Assembly (NCBI GenBank): GCA_016763715.1
Contig: JAESTG010000208.1
Span: 1-6,029, forward strand
Direction of reading: 5' to 3'
DNA length: 6,029 nucleotides
DNA from: Flavobacteriaceae bacterium
Lineage (GTDB): Bacteria; Bacteroidota; Bacteroidia; Flavobacteriales; Flavobacteriaceae
The position numbers and the translations under genes were made by a program. Positions 1 to 5,112 of this stretch are shown piece after piece; positions within the stretch are counted from its first letter, which is position 1, and each line of letters begins with the position of its first letter. The notes under the pieces were generated by a model. It was not told where the DNA came from. It did no database searches and saw nothing but the letters and a program-made list of their open reading frames with translations.

Positions 1-753
1 TGTATTTACCCTAAAAATGCACCTCAACCCATAAAAGAAGATTACTTACTGACCGATGTTTTAGAATACACGAATGAGCCTTATGCTATTGCCAAAATAG
101 CTGGAATTAAAACTTGTGAGAGCTATAATTTACAATATGGGACCAATTTTATTTCGGCTATGCCTACAAATTTGTATGGTCCTAATGATAACTTCAATTT
201 AGAAAAAGCCCATGTATTGCCTGCTTTGCTACGTAAAATTCATTTGGGAAAAGCACTTGAGAATGATGATTGGGATACGGTTCGGTACGATTTAAATGTA
301 AGACCCATCAATGGAATAGATGGTCTTGCTTCCGAAGAAAAAATAATGAATGTTTTATTCGGTTTCGGAATTAAAAATAATGATTCAGTTCAAGTAGAAA
401 TTTGGGGTTCTGGAAAGCCCATGCGTGAATTTTTATGGGTAGAGGATATGGCAGAAGCGTGTTTGTTTTTAATGAATCATCATGATGCTCCAACTTCTTT
501 AAATGTTTCCGAAGAAATAAGAAGTACTCACCTGAATATTGGAACAGGTAGTGACGTAAGTGTGGCTATTCTGGCAGATATGTTGAAAGAAATCGTGGGA
601 TATAATGGTGAATTTATATTTAATTCGAGTAAACCTGACGGTACCCTAAAGAAATTGACCGATGTATCTAAAATTAATGCACTAGGTTGGAAAGCGAAAA
701 TAAACTTACAAGAAGGACTCGAAAAAATGTATCAATGGTATGTAACCCAATGA
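1..753 (+). CDS. fcl: GDP-L-fucose synthase (partial, N-terminus outside window)
   Basis: This enzyme is the NADPH-dependent 3,5-epimerase/4-reductase that converts GDP-4-keto-6-deoxy-mannose to GDP-L-fucose in the cytoplasm. The frame is open from base 1 and gives 250 residues. The first codon is Cys of the SSCIYP motif, matching E. coli Fcl Cys109, so about 108 residues including the Rossmann GxxGxxG are off the left edge. Seen here are CIYP (1-4), the catalytic Tyr28 and Lys32 of NEPYAIAK, MPTNLYGP (54-61), His71 at the position of the catalytic E. coli His179, WGSGKPMREFLW (135-146) and SKPDGTLKKL near the C-terminus. Relative to E. coli Fcl there are about 41 extra residues between His81 and Trp135, as in long-form Bacteroidota enzymes. 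The stop lies 1 bp before the next ATG, which implies co-transcription. Its partner gmd (GDP-mannose 4,6-dehydratase) would be expected upstream. The identification is very secure. Confidence 0.96.
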   Translation, partial: CIYPKNAPQPIKEDYLLTDVLEYTNEPYAIAKIAGIKTCESYNLQYGTNFISAMPTNLYGPNDNFNLEKAHVLPALLRKIHLGKALENDDWDTVRYDLNVRPINGIDGLASEEKIMNVLFGFGIKNNDSVQVEIWGSGKPMREFLWVEDMAEACLFLMNHHDAPTSLNVSEEIRSTHLNIGTGSDVSVAILADMLKEIVGYNGEFIFNSSKPDGTLKKLTDVSKINALGWKAKINLQEGLEKMYQWYVTQ

Positions 754-754
754 T

Positions 755-1549
755 ATGAAACAACCTTTTTTATCCATTATTACCATTAACTATAACGACG
801 CCCTAGGTTTGGAGCGCACTATATCTTCAGTGTTAGAACAAAGGTATACCGATTTTGAGTTTATCGTTATCGATGGAGATTCTAAAGATGGTAGTGTAGA
901 TGTCATCAAAAAATATGAAGAGAAGTTTGCATATTGGGTAAGTGAGCCAGACAGTGGAATTTACAATGCAATGAATAAAGGAATTGCTGCTTCAAAAGGT
1001 GAGTTCTTATTGTTTCTGAATGGAGGTGATCTTTTGACCAGTAATACAGCACTTCAAAATTTTATTTCACATCCATCGTTCCAAGGAGATATTATCTATG
1101 GCGATTATAAATTTGAAAAAGGAAAGAAAGTCTATCCAGACACCTTGTATCCAGCTTATTTTATGAAGACTTCGTTGCCACACCAAAGTACGTTTTTCAG
1201 GAAAAATGTGTTTGAACAATTAGGAAACTATGATGAAAGTTATAGAATGGGTGGTGATAGAGACTTTTTCATTAGGGCATATTTAAGTGGGCAATTTGAA
1301 TTTGTCCATGTACCCTGTTTTTCAGCGTTTTTTAATTTAGATGGAATTAGTAATAATGAAGCCCATCAGAAACAAAAGAAGGAAGAAGATGAGCGGATGT
1401 TTAAAGCTAACTATGGGGTTTTGTATGACGATTGTAAGAAGCAATTAGCCTTGGAGCAAGAGTTAAAGAGAGCAAAGCGAAATACAGTAAATGGCATACT
1501 TAAACGTGTAGCACATAAAATTAAAATGATATGGACCAGTCGAAGCTAG
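755..1549 (+). CDS. Family 2 glycosyltransferase, WfgS/WcaE-like
   Basis: This is a 264-residue GT-A fold glycosyltransferase that probably adds one sugar to a lipid-linked repeat unit at the inner face of the membrane; donor and acceptor cannot be read from sequence. The nucleotide-binding half starts at once with LSIITINYN (6-14) and has VIDGDSKDGS (38-47), where canonical family members have VDDGS. EPDSGIYNAMNKGI (64-77) is typical of the WfgS/WcaE subgroup. The metal-binding DxD position is LNGGD (88-92), the subgroup form. LPHQSTFFRK (141-150) and GGDRDFFIRA (166-175) form the acceptor and catalytic-base region. The C-terminus (about 205-264) is rich in Lys, Arg and Glu, looks helical, and may attach the protein to the membrane surface. 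There are no transmembrane segments. The start is fixed by tight spacing to fcl and by the domain beginning at residue 6. Its end overlaps the next gene by 19 bp. Confidence 0.93.
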   Translation: MKQPFLSIITINYNDALGLERTISSVLEQRYTDFEFIVIDGDSKDGSVDVIKKYEEKFAYWVSEPDSGIYNAMNKGIAASKGEFLLFLNGGDLLTSNTALQNFISHPSFQGDIIYGDYKFEKGKKVYPDTLYPAYFMKTSLPHQSTFFRKNVFEQLGNYDESYRMGGDRDFFIRAYLSGQFEFVHVPCFSAFFNLDGISNNEAHQKQKKEEDERMFKANYGVLYDDCKKQLALEQELKRAKRNTVNGILKRVAHKIKMIWTSRS

Positions 1550-2427
1550 TTAGTATCATTGTCCCTACCTATAACAGGCTTGATTACCTCAAGCTGACTT
1601 TACAGAGTTTGTTGGGGCAAACCTATCAAAATATTGAGATAATTGTTGTTGATGATGGTTCTGATGGGGATGATAATAAACGCTACTGTGAACAATTTTC
1701 GAAGATAAATTACATTAAAATTGAAAACTTCGGTGGTCCTGCTCGCCCTAGAAATATCGGAATTGATGCTGCCAATGGTGATTTTATAGCTTTTACCGAT
1801 GATGACGATATCTGGTTGCCAAAAAAACTAGAAAATCAAGTTGCTATTCTGAATGAAGAGCCAGCATATGGATTGGTTCATAGTCCATGTAAAGTGATTG
1901 ATGAAGCTGGTAAAGAAACAGGAGAAATTATTGGCAGACCAGGTAGTCCAGAAGTGAAACATGGTGATGTGAAATTACGAATGATGGGTAATTGGACTTT
2001 AATGATGCCCACCCCATTACTTAGGAAAGAATTAGTTCAAATTGTTGGATACTTTAGCGAGGAAATTCCGCCTGCACTTGAAGATGTTGAATTTTGGGTG
2101 CGTTGTTCCTTTCATACTTTGTTTTATTATTTGGATGAGCCGCAAGTGCTCTATAGAAAGCACTCAGATAATATTTCTTCCGATAGGAAAAAGTACATAC
2201 CTCTTCCTCTTTATCTAGACAAGATCATTGTCTCAATGGCACAAGGGGGACGCATCGATAAAGAGGAAACTAAATTACTACACGATTCCATTTGTCGAAT
2301 GCAATTAAAAATGATTAAATTTCACCCCCGAAGGGTGTTATCAAACATGAACACACTTTCTACTTTTTGGTTTCTGAAATTCAGGAACATTAAATTATTG
2401 ATTAAGAAGATAATGAGTTCAAAGTAG
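1531..2427 (+). CDS. Family 2 glycosyltransferase, WcaA-like
   Basis: This is a 298-residue inverting GT-A glycosyltransferase for polysaccharide repeat-unit assembly; its sugar specificity is unknown. The motifs are canonical: VSIIVPTYNR (7-16), the nucleotide-binding VVDDGSDG (39-46), GGPARPRNIGI (68-78), the metal-binding acidic run TDDDDIW (89-95), and ALEDVEFWVR (182-191), where Glu184/Asp185 fit the catalytic-base position. From about residue 215 the protein is a basic, hydrophobic-rich helical tail ending in KIMSSK, with no clear transmembrane helix. The ATG at 1531 lies inside the preceding glycosyltransferase gene (19-bp overlap, different frame). It is the only start that leaves the first beta-strand intact, so the overlap is probably real and suggests translational coupling. 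No Shine-Dalgarno sequence is visible, as is usual in Bacteroidota. An 87-bp gap follows, in which I found no convincing promoter or terminator. Confidence 0.94.
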   Translation: MDQSKLVSIIVPTYNRLDYLKLTLQSLLGQTYQNIEIIVVDDGSDGDDNKRYCEQFSKINYIKIENFGGPARPRNIGIDAANGDFIAFTDDDDIWLPKKLENQVAILNEEPAYGLVHSPCKVIDEAGKETGEIIGRPGSPEVKHGDVKLRMMGNWTLMMPTPLLRKELVQIVGYFSEEIPPALEDVEFWVRCSFHTLFYYLDEPQVLYRKHSDNISSDRKKYIPLPLYLDKIIVSMAQGGRIDKEETKLLHDSICRMQLKMIKFHPRRVLSNMNTLSTFWFLKFRNIKLLIKKIMSSK

Positions 2428-2514
2428 AAGCAGTTCATGCCCAAATAACATATGATTCGACCTGAAAATAAATAGAGGATACAGATTGAATTTTCCCTAA
2501 AAACAGAATAAATC

Positions 2515-3456
2515 ATGAGTAAGATTAGTTATTTAATTACTGGAGGAGCAGGAAATGTTGGAAGTGCACTGGCAAGGAGATTGGCTGGGGATGTAGAGAA
2601 TTTGGTAGTTATTGCAGACAATCTTGCAACTGGCGAAATGTCTAAAATTCCTGAAGGTGACAATGTGGTTTTTATAAAATCTGATGTCAACGATTATAAT
2701 GATATAGCCCCTATTTTTGGAAGGTATAATTTTGATTATGTTTTTCACTATGCTGCGGTGGTTGGAGTGCAACGTACTTTGGAAAATCCAATGATGGTTT
2801 TGGAAGATATTGAAGGAATTAAAAATATACTGCGCCTTTCTAAAGGTATTGGTGTAAAACGGGTTTTCTACTCTAGTTCTTCGGAAGTATACGGTGAACC
2901 TTTTGAGATTCCACAAAACGAACACACTACTCCTTTAAATTCAAGATTGCCCTATGCCATTGTGAAAAATGTAGGTGAAGCTTTCTTCAAATCTTTCCAG
3001 CAGGAATATGGTTTGGAGTACACTATTTTTAGATTTTTTAATACCTACGGACCTAATCAAAGTGAAGATTTTGTAATTCCTAAGTTTCTGAAATTAGCGT
3101 TGCGTAACGAGCCTTTACAGGTGTATGGAGACGGACAACAAACCCGTTCTTTTTGTTTTGTTGATGATAATGTGGACACTTGTATAAAAGCACTGCAAAG
3201 TAAATTACATGCTAATGAAGTGCTCAATGTAGGAAGCGATATTGAAATGACAGTTTTGGATTTGGCGCAATACATTATTGAGTTAACAGGATCTACGTCG
3301 GAAATAATTCACCTCCCCGCTTTGGAAGAGGGGGACATGACTCGCAGATGTCCAGACACAACCAAAATGAAGAAGTTATTGGATAGGGAACTTATATCTT
3401 TGGAAGCAGGACTTCAAAAATTAATGAACCATTATGAGAATAGGAAAGAATCCTAA
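2515..3456 (+). CDS. NAD-dependent extended-SDR nucleotide-sugar enzyme (UXS-like decarboxylase or epimerase)
   Basis: This 313-residue protein is of normal length for a nucleotide-sugar epimerase, dehydratase or decarboxylase. It has the Rossmann motif TGGAGNVG (9-16), an acidic Asp35 at the end of strand 2 (NAD rather than NADP), HYAAVVGV (78-85), SSSSEVYGEP (120-129), the catalytic Tyr147 and Lys151 (YAIVK), FFNTYGPNQ (174-182) and YGDGQQTRSF (204-213), which contacts the nucleotide. Two details lean towards UDP-glucuronate decarboxylases (UXS or ArnA C-terminal type). These are Glu124 in SEVYG and the RRCPD motif at 277-281, which matches the RxPD of UXS. UDP-glucose 4-epimerases usually lack both. 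Against this, the segment 84-105 lacks the usual UXS sequence. The family is certain but the reaction is not; the product would be a UDP-pentose or an epimerised UDP-sugar for this locus. Its 3' end overlaps the next gene by 23 bp. Confidence 0.92.
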   Translation: MSKISYLITGGAGNVGSALARRLAGDVENLVVIADNLATGEMSKIPEGDNVVFIKSDVNDYNDIAPIFGRYNFDYVFHYAAVVGVQRTLENPMMVLEDIEGIKNILRLSKGIGVKRVFYSSSSEVYGEPFEIPQNEHTTPLNSRLPYAIVKNVGEAFFKSFQQEYGLEYTIFRFFNTYGPNQSEDFVIPKFLKLALRNEPLQVYGDGQQTRSFCFVDDNVDTCIKALQSKLHANEVLNVGSDIEMTVLDLAQYIIELTGSTSEIIHLPALEEGDMTRRCPDTTKMKKLLDRELISLEAGLQKLMNHYENRKES

Positions 3457-4423
3457 TATCCATAAAGAATTGGAGCTGATGGAGGCTTCACATCGTGTTA
3501 TAATCCCCGTGTACATACCCAACTCAGAAGGTTATTTTGAGGGAGGCTTCAAAGTGTTTAAAGTATGCATGCAATCTTTATTGAAAAGTATTAATGAGGA
3601 TACTAAGATTTCAATAATTTCCAATGCATCATCTTCTGAAGTAAACCAATATATTGAAGAAATGTTCGATCAGGGATTGATAGATCGTGCTATTTTTAAT
3701 TCGGACAATGTTGGTAAAATGAATGCTATTGTTGCGGAGACTAGAGCCAGTTTTGAAGAATTTATCACCTATGCCGATGCCGATGTGTTTTTTGATAAAG
3801 GTTGGTTGTTTCAGACATATACAATGTTTAAGGAAGTGCCAAAAGCTGGTTTTGTATCTATGAATCCAACACCAAACAATTTGACTATGGCACATTCTAC
3901 CGTCTTGGCTAATCTTTGGAGGGTTTTAAAATCCAAGCAAAAAACAAGTGATGTTTGTAATTATAATGATTTAGAACACTTTCACAAAAGTATTGGTCGA
4001 GACACTGCTTTTACAGATAGTATGTTCCATAAAGGACATGTTATTTGTGTTGGGAATAATTATATTATTGGCGCTGGACATTTTTGTTGTACTATTCGGA
4101 AAACTCCTACTTTGAGTCATACACCAGTCTATAAAAGTAATATTGGGGTCTCAGGGGGGTCTGAAAATAAATATTTGGATATTCCTTTCGATAAAACAGG
4201 GCTTTGGAGACTATCATCTCCCAAGGCTTATGTATGGCATATGGGCAATGTTTTGGATGGTGAATGGGCATCCAATAAACTAAGCTCTTTGGAAGGTTTT
4301 AAGGAAAAATCATTTACATTTGGAGAACTGCCCTTTCGAAGAAGTGTTCTTATATCAAGCGCAATTCCTTATAATATCAAATCGAAATTGGTATCTCTGG
4401 CAAAAAAATTAAAACTGGTATAA
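3434..4423 (+). CDS. Divergent GT-A type glycosyltransferase
   Basis: This 329-residue protein is read as a glycosyltransferase although the family 2 signatures are weak. It opens with a strand-like VIIPVYIPN (22-30). The usual VVDDGS is replaced by IISNASSSE (61-69). SDNVGKMNAI (90-99) matches the NxGxxxA/NxA segment of GT-A enzymes, and YADADVFF (113-120) supplies a DxD motif at 115-117. GAGHF (213-217) and a C-terminal YVWHMGN (266-272), whose His could be a third metal ligand as in some GT-A enzymes, also fit. No membrane segment or signal peptide is seen. Starting at 3434 overlaps the SDR gene by 23 bp. An in-frame ATG at 3479 (Met16, behind GGAG) would remove the overlap and still keep the domain. 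I prefer 3434 because the MRIGKNPN opening recalls flavobacterial relatives, from memory and unchecked. Its role in repeat-unit assembly is inferred from the neighbours. Confidence 0.83.
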   Translation: MRIGKNPNIHKELELMEASHRVIIPVYIPNSEGYFEGGFKVFKVCMQSLLKSINEDTKISIISNASSSEVNQYIEEMFDQGLIDRAIFNSDNVGKMNAIVAETRASFEEFITYADADVFFDKGWLFQTYTMFKEVPKAGFVSMNPTPNNLTMAHSTVLANLWRVLKSKQKTSDVCNYNDLEHFHKSIGRDTAFTDSMFHKGHVICVGNNYIIGAGHFCCTIRKTPTLSHTPVYKSNIGVSGGSENKYLDIPFDKTGLWRLSSPKAYVWHMGNVLDGEWASNKLSSLEGFKEKSFTFGELPFRRSVLISSAIPYNIKSKLVSLAKKLKLV

Positions 4424-4434
4424 TTTTAAACTTG

Positions 4435-5076
4435 ATGGCCTATCTAAAAAATAAGATTAAAAAAATTCTTCATTATTTTCTCAACACCATTGAAAAAAAA
4501 GATGGTGTTGTGGTTTCAGGTTTTTCAAGAGGGTTACAAAATGTAAAGTTTGAAGGAAAGAATAAGGTGCCAGATCGCTGTAATTTTTCAGGAACCATTA
4601 AGATTGGCTACGCAACTACTTTAGGATATAATAATTTTTTACACGGAAAAATAACGATTGGTAAATATTGCCAATTGGGTGCAGATGTAGCACTTCATGC
4701 CACAAACCATCCTTCCAACTATATGACTACCTATATCAACAAGAATTTGTTTGATGGAGCGCTAAAACCTTTAAAAACAAACAAAGAAATTATCGTTGGT
4801 CATGATGTTTGGATAGGACATAATGCCTTGGTTTTGGGTAATATTACCATAGGGAATGGTGCAATCATTGCTGGAGGGGCAGTGGTCACTAAGGACGTAG
4901 CTCCGTATAGTGTGGTAGCTGGTGTACCAGCCAAGGAAATTAAAAAACGGTTTTCAGAAAAAATAATTTCAGAGATTGAGACTTTAGCATGGTGGAATCT
5001 TCCAGAAACGGAATTGGAAAAAGTAAAACCACTATTTTTCAAGGATTTTAGTAAAGTAGATAGTATTTATAGCTAA
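4435..5076 (+). CDS. CatB/Vat-type hexapeptide-repeat O-acetyltransferase
   Basis: This 213-residue acetyl-CoA-dependent acyltransferase has a left-handed parallel beta-helix fold and is trimeric in its family. A basic N-terminal stretch (KNKIKKIL) leads to hexapeptide repeats from about residue 54 (IKIGYATTLG, ITIGKYCQLG). The catalytic-type His92 in ATNHPSNY (89-96) sits where xenobiotic/Vat acetyltransferases have theirs. An inserted loop (about 97-116) follows, then IIVGHDVWIGHNALVLGNI and the closing VVAGVPAKEIKKRF (160-173). LAWWNLP (184-190) is the usual CatB/Vat C-terminal helix. In this locus it most likely O-acetylates the glycan or a sugar precursor; drug resistance is unlikely. 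The start is the ATG at 4435, 11 bp after the preceding stop; a TTG codon directly before it (4432) is a less likely start. A hairpin with an A8 loop lies within codons 16-26. All key residues are intact. Confidence 0.92.
   Translation: MAYLKNKIKKILHYFLNTIEKKDGVVVSGFSRGLQNVKFEGKNKVPDRCNFSGTIKIGYATTLGYNNFLHGKITIGKYCQLGADVALHATNHPSNYMTTYINKNLFDGALKPLKTNKEIIVGHDVWIGHNALVLGNITIGNGAIIAGGAVVTKDVAPYSVVAGVPAKEIKKRFSEKIISEIETLAWWNLPETELEKVKPLFFKDFSKVDSIYS
4482..4510. repeat. Perfect 9-bp inverted repeat around an A8 tract, inside the acetyltransferase gene
   Basis: The arms are caacaccat (4482-4490) and atggtgttg (4502-4510), exact reverse complements, separated by 11 bases that contain eight consecutive A (4493-4500). 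In RNA a further U-G pair would close the stem to a 9-base loop. It lies 47 bases into the acetyltransferase reading frame, and the A8 run is read as the last bases of GAA-AAA-AAA. There is no U-tract after either arm, so it is not an intrinsic terminator on either strand. The structure is plainly present; any function is unproven. Confidence 0.7.
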
Positions 5077-5112
5077 TACTTTCTGATGTTTTCCACTAGT
5101 CAACGTAATTAA

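Noticed and set aside
755..1549. Loss of the metal-binding DxD in the first glycosyltransferase (LNGGD), considered as a sign of inactivity
   Set aside because: The WfgS/WcaE-like subgroup commonly has LNS/G-x-D at this place, so the form is normal.
2323..2337. CACCC-CCGAA-GGGTG small inverted repeat near the end of the second glycosyltransferase gene
   Set aside because: It has only a 5-bp stem and no following T-run, about 90 bp before the stop, so it is not a terminator and is likely chance.
2452..2475. Seven-codon ATG frame in the 87-bp gap, considered as a leader peptide
   Set aside because: It is too short, has no ribosome binding site and no attenuator-like hairpin follows it.
2322..2516. 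Minus-strand open frame of 64 codons spanning the 2428-2514 gap
   Set aside because: Most of it lies opposite the well-supported glycosyltransferase at 1531-2427, the composition is what antisense AT-rich DNA gives, and no domain motif is visible.
2533..2925. Minus-strand open frame of 130 codons inside the SDR gene
   Set aside because: It lies wholly antisense to a gene with intact catalytic motifs, and its translation has no recognisable feature.
4432..4434. TTG as the start of the acetyltransferase gene
   Set aside because: An ATG follows directly in frame at 4435 and is the stronger start; the extra residue has no value.
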